The position numbers were made by a program, and so were the translations under genes. The notes beneath the pieces are model-generated. The model ran no database searches, was not told the DNA's origin, and saw only the letters and a program-made list of their open reading frames with translations. DNA of 64,000 bases from Enterobacillus tribolii. Its GTDB lineage: Bacteria > Pseudomonadota > Gammaproteobacteria > Enterobacterales > Enterobacteriaceae. Shown here piece by piece: positions 41,228 through 50,120 of the stretch (position 1 is its first letter; every line of letters begins with the position of its first letter). The DNA is taken from the NCBI RefSeq assembly GCF_003363015.1, contig NZ_QRAP01000007.1, forward strand, positions 1 through 64,000. The letters are read 5' to 3'.

Positions 41228-42204
41228 AAATGATACCGCTGGGTAAAACGGGCCTGCAGGTATCCCAAATGGGATTGGGCACCTGGGCGATTGGCGGCGG
41301 TCCGGCGTGGAACGGCGATTTGGATACGCAGGTTTGTATCGACACCATCCGCGAGGCTTGCCGGTGCGGTATTAACCTGATTGATACCGCGCCCGGCTAT
41401 AACTTCGGCAACAGCGAGGTGATCGTCGGCAAAGCGCTGAAAACGCTGCCGCGCGAAAAGATCGTGGTTGAAACCAAGTGCGGCATCGTTTGGGAACGTG
41501 AAGGCAGCCTGTTTAATAAGGTCGGCGATCGCCAGTTGTATAAAAATCTTTCTCCTGAATCGATCAGGGAAGAAATCGAGGCCAGCCTGGCGCGCCTTAA
41601 CATCAGCCACATCGATATTTACATGACGCACTGGCAGTCCGTTCCACCTTTTTTCACACCGGTGGCGGAAACGATGGCAGTGCTGAACGAACTGAAGAAA
41701 AAGGGCAAGATTAAGGCGATCGGCGCGGCCAACGTCGATATTCATCATGTTGAAAGCTACCTGCAATACGGCGATCTGGATATCGTGCAGGCCAAATACA
41801 GCCTGCTGGATCGGGGTGTGGAACACGACTTGCTGCCGCTCTGCGCCAGGCATGGCATCGTTTTGCAGGTTTATTCGCCGCTGGAGCAGGGGCTGCTGAC
41901 GGGAACCATCACCCCGGACTATGTCCCCGTTGGCGCGCAGGCGAACAAGGTTTGGTTCCAAAAGGAAAATATGCCCCGGGTGATTGATATGCTGGCGCGC
42001 TGGAAGCCCCTGTGCGACAAATATCAATGCTCCGTTCCGGCCCTGGCGCTGGCGTGGATCCTGGCGCAGGGGGAGAATATCTCCATTCTCAGCGGCGCAA
42101 CGTCACCGCAGCAGGTGCGGGAAAACGTTGCTGCGGCGGCGCTGCGCATCAGCGATGCTGACTTGCGGTTAATGCGGGAAATGGCGCAGGCGCTGGATCG
42201 TTAA
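41224..42204 (+). CDS. ydjG: Aldo/keto reductase YdjG
   Basis: 326 residues, equal to E. coli YdjG. (beta/alpha)8 aldo-keto reductase with the tetrad Asp (LIDTAPGYNFGNSE, Asp and Tyr), Lys (VVETKCGIVW) and His (IYMTHWQS), and the NADPH-binding SILSGATSPQQVRENV at the C-terminus. The E. coli enzyme is reported to reduce methylglyoxal; in the cluster it may reduce the aldehyde released by the aldolase. Last gene of the ydjLKJIHG run. Confidence 0.9.
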   Translation: MKMIPLGKTGLQVSQMGLGTWAIGGGPAWNGDLDTQVCIDTIREACRCGINLIDTAPGYNFGNSEVIVGKALKTLPREKIVVETKCGIVWEREGSLFNKVGDRQLYKNLSPESIREEIEASLARLNISHIDIYMTHWQSVPPFFTPVAETMAVLNELKKKGKIKAIGAANVDIHHVESYLQYGDLDIVQAKYSLLDRGVEHDLLPLCARHGIVLQVYSPLEQGLLTGTITPDYVPVGAQANKVWFQKENMPRVIDMLARWKPLCDKYQCSVPALALAWILAQGENISILSGATSPQQVRENVAAAALRISDADLRLMREMAQALDR

Positions 42205-42342
42205 AGCTGCGGTGAAGAATACATCCGTTTGCCTAAAACACAGGTCAAATAATCTGTTTCGGATAGGATTTTTTGAAAACAAAGATGGCGTATGACATAC
42301 TCGTTATCTGTTATCTAACGGACGTAAACAGGGGATAAGCAC

Positions 42343-43101
42343 GTGTCAGCCAGAGATCGTCTTCAGGCCATCAAGCAGATGGTAACCAATGACAAAAAAG
42401 TTACCGTCGCGAATTTGAGTCAGATTTTCCAGGTCACTGAGGAGACCATTCGGCGCGATCTGGAAAAGCTCGAAGGAGAAGGCTTCGTGACCAGGACCTA
42501 TGGCGGCGCGGTGCTTAATTCCGACACGCTTTCTGAGAACCTGCACTTTTATAAAAGAGCGAAGTCTTTTCTGGAAGAGAAAAAGGCCATCGCGTTAAAG
42601 GCATTGCCGTTCCTTAAAAATAAAACGACCATGTCCGCCGATTCCAGTACGACGGTTATGGCGTTGTTAAGGATGCTCAAAGATCGCGGCGAACTGACGG
42701 TGTTAACGAACTCGGCGGAGGCTTTTCACGAACTGGCGCATTCCGACGTGAACGTTGTTTCCACCGGCGGTGAATTTAATAAGAACACCCTTTCTTTGCA
42801 GGGAATACTGACGAAAGAGGTGATCGGTAAATATCACGTCGACATTATGGTGATGAGCTGTAAAGGGCTGGATATTGAAAGCGGCGCACTGGACTCCAAC
42901 GAAGCCGAAGCGGAAATTAAGAAGGCGATGATCGGCCAGGCGACGGAGGTTGCTTTGCTTGTCGATCATTCCAAGTTTAATCGTAAGGCCTTCGTGCGTC
43001 TGGTCGAGCTGGATCACATTAATTATATCATTACCGATAAAAAACCGGAGGCGAAATGGATTTCATTATGCGAGCAAAAAGGGATTCAGTTAATATTTTA
43101 A
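42343..43101 (+). CDS. ydjF: DeoR-family transcriptional regulator YdjF
   Basis: 252 residues, equal to E. coli YdjF. N-terminal DeoR helix-turn-helix (VTVANLSQIFQVTEETIRRDLEKLEGEGFVTRTYGGAV) and a C-terminal sugar-phosphate sensor domain (MSADSSTTVMALL, LTVLTNSAEAFHEL, VSTGGEFNKNTLSLQG, LLVDHSKFNRKAFVRL). It lies 138 bases after ydjG with its own upstream region. It most likely represses the ydj operon through a dyad such as 35728-35750 and is released by a phosphorylated intermediate. Binding is inference. Confidence 0.9.
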   Translation: MSARDRLQAIKQMVTNDKKVTVANLSQIFQVTEETIRRDLEKLEGEGFVTRTYGGAVLNSDTLSENLHFYKRAKSFLEEKKAIALKALPFLKNKTTMSADSSTTVMALLRMLKDRGELTVLTNSAEAFHELAHSDVNVVSTGGEFNKNTLSLQGILTKEVIGKYHVDIMVMSCKGLDIESGALDSNEAEAEIKKAMIGQATEVALLVDHSKFNRKAFVRLVELDHINYIITDKKPEAKWISLCEQKGIQLIF

Positions 43102-43311
43102 CGGATATTATCCGGCGCAGGTAAAGAAAGTATTTTCAGGAATCTTTTTATGATCCGGACGGCAGCATATTTATACTGCCGTTTATGACGTTTACCCTGA
43201 TTCTGTCCTGAATAATTATAAATATATTACGTGAAGTTTTTGACGTTCGCCTGTTAATCGCAATGCGGCATCGCTCTGCTTAATGTCGGGTTAACCCATG
43301 GGACAACAGTA

Positions 43312-44667
43312 ATGAATGATAATGATAATATTGGAGCAAGACTGGATCGATTACCTCTTTCGTCCTTTCACTATAAAATATTCGGCATAACCGGCATGAG
43401 CCTGCTGGTAACCGGCTTCCTCAGTTATTCCGGTAACGTCGTGCTGGCTAAGTTGGTGAGCAACGGCTGGTCGGATAACTATCTGAATGCGGCTTTCACC
43501 TCGGCGATGATGTTCGGGTATTTTATCGGTTCTCTGCTGGGCGGGTTTATCGGCGACAGCCTGGGGCGCCGTAAAGCCTTTCGCCTGAATCTGCTGATTG
43601 TCACCGTGGCGGCCATTGCGGCGTCTTTTTCTCCGAACATGTATTGGCTTATCTTTTTCCGCTGCCTGATGGGCACCGGAATGGGGGCGCTGATCATGAT
43701 CGGATACGCCTCTTTTACCGAATTTATCCCGGCCAACGTCCGGGGAACCTGGTCCGCCAGGCTCTCTTTCGTTGGTAACTGGGCGCCGTTACTGTCGGCA
43801 GGTATCGGCGTTGTCGTCATTACCTTTCTCAGCTGGCGCATCATGTTTCTTTTGGGCGGCTGCGCCATGCTGATTCTATGGTTTCTTTCTTCCGGTTACT
43901 TTATCGAGTCGCCGCGCTGGCTGGCAAAGAAAGGACGAAAAACGCAGGCGGAAGAGAGCATCAGGGAAATTGAAGCAAGCATTGAGCAGGAAAAAAATAT
44001 CCGCCTTACCGCGCCGTTGATCTCCGCAGAGAAAAAAGCGGATGCTGAAGAATCGGATTCTTTCTGGTTGCTGTTTAAGGGCAAAATGTTACGCAAAACG
44101 CTGGTGGCTATAACCGTGCTGATTGCGATGAATATTTCGCTGTATACGATTACCGTCTGGATCCCGACCATATTTGTTAACTCCGGTATTGACGTCACCC
44201 AGTCTATTTTAATGACGGCGATTATCATGATTGGCGCGCCGGCAGGAATATTTGTCGCGACGCTGGTGATTGACCGTTTTCCGCGTAAATGGTTTGGTTC
44301 CGGCCTGCTGATTATTATTGCCGCGCTGGGGTATTGCTATTCCATTCAGCAAACTGAACTCGGTATTATCCTGTATGGTCTGATCATGATCTTTTTCCTG
44401 TATATGTACGTGTGCTTTTCATCTGCGGTTTATATTCCGGAGCTGTGGCCGACGCATATGCGTCTGCGGGGTTCCGGATTCGTGAATTCCGTCGGGCGGA
44501 TTATTGCCGTATTTACGCCGTATGGCGTTGCAGCGCTGCTGACGCATTATGGATCGATCACGGTGTTTATTACGCTGGGCGTGCTGCTGGTGTTTTGCGC
44601 GCTGGTCATATTGTTGCTGGGCGTGGAAACCCGGATGGTTTCGCTGGAAGAAATTGCCGGTCTGTAA
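43312..44667 (+). CDS. ydjE: MFS transporter YdjE
   Basis: 451 residues, 12 helices; very close to E. coli YdjE (452). Characteristic stretches: GARLDRLPLSSFHYKIFGI, GFLSYSGNVVLAKLVSNGWSDNYLNAAFTSAMMFGYFIG, GGFIGDSLGRRKAFR, SFVGNWAPLLSAGIGVVVITF, and YIPELWPTHMRLRGSGFVNSVGRI. It is a paralogue of YdjK (shared GARLDRLP...HY...FG start). It closes the cluster; 210 bases separate it from ydjF. Substrate presumed to be the same carbohydrate family. Confidence 0.92.
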   Translation: MNDNDNIGARLDRLPLSSFHYKIFGITGMSLLVTGFLSYSGNVVLAKLVSNGWSDNYLNAAFTSAMMFGYFIGSLLGGFIGDSLGRRKAFRLNLLIVTVAAIAASFSPNMYWLIFFRCLMGTGMGALIMIGYASFTEFIPANVRGTWSARLSFVGNWAPLLSAGIGVVVITFLSWRIMFLLGGCAMLILWFLSSGYFIESPRWLAKKGRKTQAEESIREIEASIEQEKNIRLTAPLISAEKKADAEESDSFWLLFKGKMLRKTLVAITVLIAMNISLYTITVWIPTIFVNSGIDVTQSILMTAIIMIGAPAGIFVATLVIDRFPRKWFGSGLLIIIAALGYCYSIQQTELGIILYGLIMIFFLYMYVCFSSAVYIPELWPTHMRLRGSGFVNSVGRIIAVFTPYGVAALLTHYGSITVFITLGVLLVFCALVILLLGVETRMVSLEEIAGL

Positions 44668-44691
44668 GACGAATGGAAAAGGTTGGGGGAG

Positions 44692-44728
44692 AAAGAAACA
44701 GGCCGCTCTGGGAGCGGCCTGTTTCTTT
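44692..44728. terminator. Bidirectional terminator between ydjE and cdd
   Basis: Perfect 17-base stem (AAAGAAACAGGCCGCTC and its complement) with a three-base TGG loop, between convergent ydjE and cdd. The A/T ends of the stem give short T-runs on both strands. Confidence 0.85.
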
Positions 44729-44732
44729 GCTA

Positions 44733-45617
44733 TCAAAGAAGATGATGTTCGCTGTTTTTGCAGCCCAGCGCCAGCAACGTAGCCTGCGTAGCGGGCCATT
44801 GGGTAAGGAGGGAGCCCTGGGTTTCCGCCAGCACCGCGCGGCGGATATGGCGAAGGTCGCGCCCTGACAGGTTCATCAGAATCAGGGCCGCCTGCAGCGG
44901 CGGCAGGCTGGGGTTGAACGCTGCGTTTTCGGCATAACGGCCGGTGAACACGGCGCCGTCTTCCGCTTCCAGCGCCACGCCGCTGTAGGAGCGGCTGTAA
45001 GGCGCATGGCTTTGGTCTGCGGCGGCAACGGCTTGCTGCGTCAGCGGGTCTTGGTTGCTGCTGCTCAAACCGTGGCGGGTTTCGTCCATCAGCAGGGTGG
45101 TGATGTTCAGGTCGCGCGGGCCAAAGGCATCCGGCAGGTAGTCGCCCAGCGTTGCCGGCGCCCGCCCCGGCAGACGGATCGTCAGCCCGGTGCCGCTGTT
45201 CAGTTCGTTCATAAACTGGCGGCAGTGTCCGCAGGGCGTGTAATTCACCGTGATTGACGCCAGGCCGCGCTCACCGCGCATCCAGGCGTGGGTGACGGCG
45301 CACTGTTCGGCATGAATGGTTTGTTGCAGCGGCGTACCGGCGAACTCCATATTGGCGCCGAAGTAGAGGTTGCCGCTAAGGCCGCGCGCAACGGCGCCGA
45401 CGAAAAATTCAGACACCGGCGCCAGCGAACAGGCGGCGGCGAGAGGCAACAGGGCAAACGCCAGTGCGTCGTCGTCAAGCCCGGAGGCCTGTTTTACGGC
45501 TTCTGCCTGCGCGGCGGTTAAGAAGGCAGGGAATTCATCCTGCTCCAGCAGAGGAGCTAATGCGGTTTGCAAAGCGGCGGAAAGCTGGCTGAAGGCCGCA
45601 GTAAAACGTGCGTGCAT
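44733..45617 (-). CDS. cdd: Cytidine deaminase
   Basis: 294 residues, equal to the E. coli dimeric enzyme. Zinc site: HAEQCAV (His and catalytic Glu) and TPCGHCRQF (two Cys). [22 protein letters not shown] and ARDLNI.. segments are conserved, as is the C-terminal non-catalytic domain. It deaminates cytidine and deoxycytidine. It follows yohK on the same strand as in E. coli. A CRP-like site lies 58-73 bases upstream, in agreement with the CRP/CytR control known for E. coli cdd. Confidence 0.97.
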   Translation of the reverse strand: MHARFTAAFSQLSAALQTALAPLLEQDEFPAFLTAAQAEAVKQASGLDDDALAFALLPLAAACSLAPVSEFFVGAVARGLSGNLYFGANMEFAGTPLQQTIHAEQCAVTHAWMRGERGLASITVNYTPCGHCRQFMNELNSGTGLTIRLPGRAPATLGDYLPDAFGPRDLNITTLLMDETRHGLSSSNQDPLTQQAVAAADQSHAPYSRSYSGVALEAEDGAVFTGRYAENAAFNPSLPPLQAALILMNLSGRDLRHIRRAVLAETQGSLLTQWPATQATLLALGCKNSEHHLL

Positions 45618-45674
45618 GGAAAAGCCTCTGGTTGATAACGGACTGGTAGTTTAGGAAGGATTTCGAAGTTTTTT

Positions 45675-45690
45675 TGTGAAAATAGTCACT
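45675..45690. promoter_or_regulatory. Candidate CRP site upstream of cdd
   Basis: TGTGA-AAATAG-TCACT matches the CRP consensus TGTGA-N6-TCACA at nine of ten positions, centred about 65 bases before the cdd start codon. Confidence 0.6.
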
Positions 45691-45797
45691 ATTTTGATGT
45701 AATTAATGTAATGAAAATGACATTTTTGCGATTAGCCGCATATTTTTGGCCTGATGAGACAAATGTCTGAGCGACAGGCGATAAGAAAATGATAGCA

Positions 45798-45827
45798 ACG
45801 CCGTTGCCTGAATGCCCGCAACGGCGT
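45798..45827 (-). terminator. Hairpin between yohK and cdd
   Basis: Ten-base arms ACGCCGTTGC / GCAACGGCGT 14 bases past the yohK stop. No T-run, so termination is uncertain. Confidence 0.4.
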
Positions 45828-45840
45828 GGTATAACCCTGC

Positions 45841-46536
45841 TTATCCAAACATCTGCATCAGGAGCGGAAAAATAAACGGCGCCAGCAGCGATGTGATGAT
45901 CCCGCAAATGACCAACGCCAGTGAACTGAACGCGCCTTCCTGATAATCCATCTCGGCGCAGCGTGCCGTACCCAGCGCATGGGAAGCCGTACCCATCGCC
46001 AATCCGCGTGAGGCCTTGGTTTTTATCTTCAGCGTATTAAACAGCGTATGACCGAACACGGCGCCAAGAATGCCGACGAAAATCACGCATACGGCGCTGA
46101 TGGCCGGAATACCGTTAATCGACTGAGCGACGGCCATCGCGATTGGCGTCGTGACGGACTTCGGCAGCACTGAGGCTGCGATCTGCTCCGTCGCGCCGAG
46201 CCACAGCGCAATCGCAGTGCCGGTCACCATAGCGGTAACGCTGCCGATAAAGCAGATGGAGATGATGGACTTCCAGCGCGCGCGAATTTGATGCAGCTGT
46301 TCGTACAATGGAAAAGCCAACGCGACCACGGCGGGTTGCAGCAGGTCGTTAAGGATTTTGCTGCCGCTGAAGTAGTGCTCGTAAGGCGTATGGGTCAGCA
46401 GCAGGATGGGAATGATCACCACCATCGACACCAGCAGCGGATTCAGCAGCGGCATATTCAGCTTCTGCGCCAGACGACGGGCGGCGAAGAACACCAGCAG
46501 CGTCAGGGGCAGGGACCACCAGATGTAAGCCATCAC
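45841..46536 (-). CDS. yohK: LrgB/CidB-family inner-membrane protein YohK
   Basis: 231 residues, equal to E. coli YohK. About six membrane helices; family segments [46 protein letters not shown] and [34 protein letters not shown]. LrgAB-like pairs have been linked to murein hydrolase control in Gram-positives and to glycolate/pyruvate transport in other members; the enterobacterial function is not settled. 4-base overlap with yohJ. Confidence 0.95.
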   Translation of the reverse strand: MMAYIWWSLPLTLLVFFAARRLAQKLNMPLLNPLLVSMVVIIPILLLTHTPYEHYFSGSKILNDLLQPAVVALAFPLYEQLHQIRARWKSIISICFIGSVTAMVTGTAIALWLGATEQIAASVLPKSVTTPIAMAVAQSINGIPAISAVCVIFVGILGAVFGHTLFNTLKIKTKASRGLAMGTASHALGTARCAEMDYQEGAFSSLALVICGIITSLLAPFIFPLLMQMFG

Positions 46537-46943
46537 TCTTTTCCTCCCGTTTCCTCATCCGCCGGCGCGCCGATGATGCGTTCGCGATGCACCATATGCG
46601 AGCTGTAGACCACGACCAACATAGTAATGAACGTACTGACCACGCAGGAAACCACCAGCGGGCCGAACTGACTGGTGAGTTCATCGTAATAGCTCATGAC
46701 GCCCACGCCGATGGGAACGAACAGCAGCGCCATGTAACGAATCAGTACATGGCAACCGGGTTTTACCCAATGGGCCGGCAGGATCTGCGAAGCCAGCAGG
46801 GCGAACAGCAGCAGCATGCCGAGGATACTGCCGGGGATGGTGATCGGCAGTAATGCGGAGATCGCATTGCCGACGAACAGGCAGAGATAGATCAGCACGA
46901 AGGCTCTCAGATACTGCCAGCAAGCGGAAATGATAGTGGACAT
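46533..46943 (-). CDS. yohJ: LrgA/CidA-family inner-membrane protein YohJ
   Basis: 136 residues with four membrane helices. Family motifs: [51 protein letters not shown]. It resembles a small holin-like partner of YohK. First gene of yohJ-yohK-cdd. A good CRP-like site lies 53-68 bases upstream. Confidence 0.95.
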   Translation of the reverse strand: MSTIISACWQYLRAFVLIYLCLFVGNAISALLPITIPGSILGMLLLFALLASQILPAHWVKPGCHVLIRYMALLFVPIGVGVMSYYDELTSQFGPLVVSCVVSTFITMLVVVYSSHMVHRERIIGAPADEETGGKE

Positions 46944-46995
46944 GAGGTTTTACCTAAGGAAGAAAACGTATTCATCATACAATTAAAGTCAAAAA

Positions 46996-47011
46996 TGTGC
47001 TACCGATCACA
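46996..47011. promoter_or_regulatory. Candidate CRP site upstream of yohJ
   Basis: TGTGC-TACCGA-TCACA matches the CRP consensus at nine of ten core positions. It lies in the 108-base gap between the MFS exporter gene and yohJ, on the promoter side of yohJ. Confidence 0.6.
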
Positions 47012-47051
47012 TCATGAAAAGAATACATACTGTTCATGCCATTCGCGATGG

Positions 47052-48293
47052 TTATCGGACGTCTTTGTTATCGTCACGCGCGCTGAGCGCAGGTACGCCG
47101 GGATGCGCCAGATGATAGCCGTAATAAAAAAATGCCAGGCTAAACAGGCACAGCGCGATCAGCACGTAAAACATGGTGGCCGGCGGCGTCACGGAAAGCA
47201 GAAAGCCGCACAGCACGGGGTTAACTGCGCCACCCAGGTTACCGAGGTTCTGAACGCCGTAGTAGCTGCCCTTGAGGTGCGGCGGCGCGATGAAATCGAT
47301 AAACAGGTATTCCACCGGCACGACGATAATTTCACCCAGGGTGAAGATAGCCATGGCGATCATCCATATCGGTATGGAGTGACCGGCCAGCGCAAAACCC
47401 AGCAGGCCGCAGGCAAAAAACAGCGTACCGAATGCCAGCCAGCGCAGCAGGTTATCTTTGTTCATATTGCGGCTGAGCAAGTATTGCAGGGTGATCACCA
47501 CCACGGCGTTTACCGTCATGACCGCGCCGATAACCTGATAAGCAAACGCCGCATTGCTGACGGTAATCAGGTACTGGGAAAGGTAGCCGGTGAACTGACC
47601 GGCTACCATCGCGCCCAACGTGCTACCCAGTGTAAAGTAAATCAGACGGCGGTCATGACTCAGAATGCGGAATGTCTCACGGAAGTTCAGCCGCTGTACG
47701 GGGGCCTGCGCCTCTTCAGGTTCCGGCGGCGTGCCGTAATGGCCTAGCCGGCAGGCCAGTACGCCCATCACGCTGAATGCCAGCAACCCTGAAAGAATGA
47801 AGGGCAGCATGGGAAAAAAAGAGGCGGAAAAAACGCCCAGCGCCGGACCGATCGCCCAACCGACGTTGACCAGGGTGTAGTTGAGTGAAAACCCGCGTAT
47901 GCGCTGCTTTACCGGCAGCCACTCGGCGAAACAGGCTTTCAGGGCGATGCTGAATACGGAGTAAGCGGCATGCAACAGCGCCAGAACCGGTATGATCCAC
48001 AGCGCATGGTTGAGCCAGGGCATGATGAAAAACGTACTGCCGAAGGCGGCGATACTGAGCAGAATAAGAGAGTGCTTGTTGAAGCGATCGACCAGATAAC
48101 CGCCGTAAAAACTGCATACAATGCCGACACCCAGGCTGATACCGAGGATCAGGCCCACGGAGGCCGGCACCAGGCGAAAATGCTCCGTCATGTAAATGGT
48201 AATAAAAGGGAGCGTGATGGCTCGGCCAACGGTCAGCACCAGCGACGAGCATAATAAAGCCACAACCAGCGGCGGGAATCCTTTCAGTATCAT
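47052..48293 (-). CDS. MFS transporter of the YdeE type
   Basis: 413 residues, 12 predicted helices. It resembles E. coli YdeE (reported dipeptide/drug exporter) in order and motifs: LLCSSLVLTVGRAITLPFITIYM, GGYLVDRFNKHSLILLSIAAF, FSLNYTLVNVGWAIGPALGV, VNAVVVITLQYLLSR, and FTLGEIIVVPVEYLFIDFIAPPHLKGSYYG. Similarity looks moderate, so orthology is not claimed. Single gene. The end overlaps no neighbour; yohJ follows on the same strand. Confidence 0.8.
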   Translation of the reverse strand: MILKGFPPLVVALLCSSLVLTVGRAITLPFITIYMTEHFRLVPASVGLILGISLGVGIVCSFYGGYLVDRFNKHSLILLSIAAFGSTFFIMPWLNHALWIIPVLALLHAAYSVFSIALKACFAEWLPVKQRIRGFSLNYTLVNVGWAIGPALGVFSASFFPMLPFILSGLLAFSVMGVLACRLGHYGTPPEPEEAQAPVQRLNFRETFRILSHDRRLIYFTLGSTLGAMVAGQFTGYLSQYLITVSNAAFAYQVIGAVMTVNAVVVITLQYLLSRNMNKDNLLRWLAFGTLFFACGLLGFALAGHSIPIWMIAMAIFTLGEIIVVPVEYLFIDFIAPPHLKGSYYGVQNLGNLGGAVNPVLCGFLLSVTPPATMFYVLIALCLFSLAFFYYGYHLAHPGVPALSARDDNKDVR

Positions 48294-48527
48294 AAGTTAG
48301 TTTTTCTGAATGAGGCGTAACGGAAGCACCGGTGCGTACCGGCAAAGCACGCATCTTATTGAGTGTAAACTAACCGTATAATATTGCTATGTTTATCAAG
48401 AAAAATGGACATGAAAAATTTAGCCTGGTGATAAAGGCATTTAATATAATTACCCGGTGAAAAAAATGGCATTAAGACAGACTTATTTTTATAGGAAAAC
48501 TCCGTCCTGCAAGGGGTGCTGTATCGG

Positions 48528-48785
48528 CTATATCCTTGCCTCCTGTAATGTTTTTGCCCATTCGTTGATTTGATTTCTATAGATAAAAAGAATGGAATAC
48601 GAGGAAATAAAAACCGGCCCCGGTGTAGCCAGGCAAACGCAAGGATAATCCAAAGGATGAGTTTGGGTGATGAAGTTATCAATATCGGCATCGTCAATAA
48701 GTTCGCTGCAGTCATTACTGGTGCTATTGAAACAGACCGCAATTATCCATTTTTTATATTCATCTATATTATAAATTAGTTCCAT
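48528..48785 (-). CDS. Small hypothetical protein
   Basis: 85 residues, with GGAG about 8 bases before the ATG at 48785. Acidic N-terminal half (SELIDDADIDNFITQ), a PCVCLATPGPVF segment in the middle and a C-terminal FIYRNQINEWAKTLQEARI. Family not recognised. The A+T-rich region and isolated position between two core genes fit an acquired gene or the leftover partner of a lost gene (for example an immunity-type gene); this is speculative. Confidence 0.5.
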   Translation of the reverse strand: MELIYNIDEYKKWIIAVCFNSTSNDCSELIDDADIDNFITQTHPLDYPCVCLATPGPVFISSYSILFIYRNQINEWAKTLQEARI

Positions 48786-49241
48786 ATAAATTCTCCGAAT
48801 ATATTGGCAAATGAAGTAGATAATATTTCTGCTGATTTATACCAGTATTATGGCGAAAGGGAAATATCAGATTGCAAAGACGATGAAAATTAAAGCGGGG
48901 ATTAATTTAAATAATGTAACTACAAAAATATAAGCGCGTTTTTATTTAGGCCGACGTTGAGTAGGGATTTTCCATATTACTTAAGCAGTTGTGAAGTGAA
49001 TCCTGCCATACTAGATTGATTAAGTACCCGCCGGCAGAAAAAACTCCAGACTATTCGTATTGATAGGATATTTCCTGTCTGACCTGTGAAGGCGTCTGTA
49101 TTTGCTAAACTCAATAGTCAGTGAGGGTCAGAGCGTTCTTAAAGATACGTTAATACACGGTAATCGGTAGCAGGAATCCATCGTGTCCCGGCCGTAACGG
49201 AATGTCTGAATTGTTAACCTATTGATAGGGCTGAATATCCT
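48786..49241. other. A+T-rich region with possible gene remnants
   Basis: About 456 bases. One frame reads SPNILANEVDNISADLYQYYGEREISDCKDDEN then stops (48790-48891) but has no start, so it may be the tail of a lost gene. The right 200 bases presumably hold the promoter of the DsbA-like gene. Nothing else supported. Confidence 0.35.
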
Positions 49242-50063
49242 ATGAAAACGAGTTTTGCGGTTTCTTTTTTGTGCTTTGCGTTGTCCGCAGGCACCTTTCC
49301 TGCGCATGCCGAAACGTCAAAGACGTTGACCGACGAGCAGTTAGGGCAGATGGCGGAGCGCTACTTTGAACAGCACCCGGATAAACTCGGGCGCATTATG
49401 GCAACCTGGCTGAGCGAACATCCGGAGTTTCTGGTTACCGCCAGCCAGAACCTGCAGCAAAAGCAGGAGATGGAACAACGGCAGGTGATGCAGTCTTTAG
49501 CCTGGAAAGAGCGGGCCACGCTGCTGGACCCGGCCACGCCGTCGGTCGGGCCGAAAGACGCCAAAGTGGCGCTGGTGATGTTCTTCGACTACCAGTGCAT
49601 TTATTGCAGCAAAATCAATCCGGTGCTGGAGCAGGTAATAAAAGCGAATCCGAAGGTGCGTTTCGTATTTAAAGATTTCCCGATTTTTGCCTCGCGCTGG
49701 CCGGTTTCCGGTTATGCGGCCGCTGTCGGGGAAACCATCTGGCAGCAAAAGGGCGCGCAAGCCTACCTGGCCTACCATAATGCCGTTTTCTCTACGGGGA
49801 AAAATGAAGGCGCGCTAACGGCGCAGGACGTTAATCAGGCCGCCGATAAATGGCTGTCTGCGCAACAGCGTAAAACGGTGGACAAAGCTCAGCCGGCAAT
49901 TCAGGCCAATATGGATTTGGGGCAGCGGTTGCAGATCGCCGGTACGCCCGCCTTCATCATAATGCCGCAGAATGCCGGGGACGCGCAGGCCGTCACCGTT
50001 ATTCCGGGCAGTACGACGCAGGATATATTACAGAAGGCAATTTCACAGGCTGAAAAAGGGTAA
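49242..50063 (+). CDS. Periplasmic DsbA-family thiol oxidoreductase with CIYC active site
   Basis: 273 residues. Signal peptide (SFAVSFLCFALSAGTFPAHA, cleavage after AHA). Residues ~25-100 form a charged helical N-terminal region (TDEQLGQMAERYFEQHP..., LQQKQEMEQRQVM). A thioredoxin-like DsbA domain follows with VALVMFFDYQCIYCSKINPVLEQ (active-site CIYC), FVFKDFPIFASRW and cis-Pro region IAGTPAFIIM. The architecture resembles ScsC/Com1-type proteins that oligomerise through their N-terminal stalk. Redox direction and partner are unknown; no DsbB-like gene is adjacent. Confidence 0.85.
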   Translation: MKTSFAVSFLCFALSAGTFPAHAETSKTLTDEQLGQMAERYFEQHPDKLGRIMATWLSEHPEFLVTASQNLQQKQEMEQRQVMQSLAWKERATLLDPATPSVGPKDAKVALVMFFDYQCIYCSKINPVLEQVIKANPKVRFVFKDFPIFASRWPVSGYAAAVGETIWQQKGAQAYLAYHNAVFSTGKNEGALTAQDVNQAADKWLSAQQRKTVDKAQPAIQANMDLGQRLQIAGTPAFIIMPQNAGDAQAVTVIPGSTTQDILQKAISQAEKG

Positions 50064-50120
50064 CCCGGTTATTTATACAGGCCGGTTAATGCGTTATTTC
50101 CGGCCCGTACCTTACCTGCG

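Noticed and set aside
48850..48933. 27-codon frame MAKGKYQIAKTMKIKAG
   Set aside because: Lys-rich, A+T-rich sequence readily gives such frames; no ribosome-binding site.
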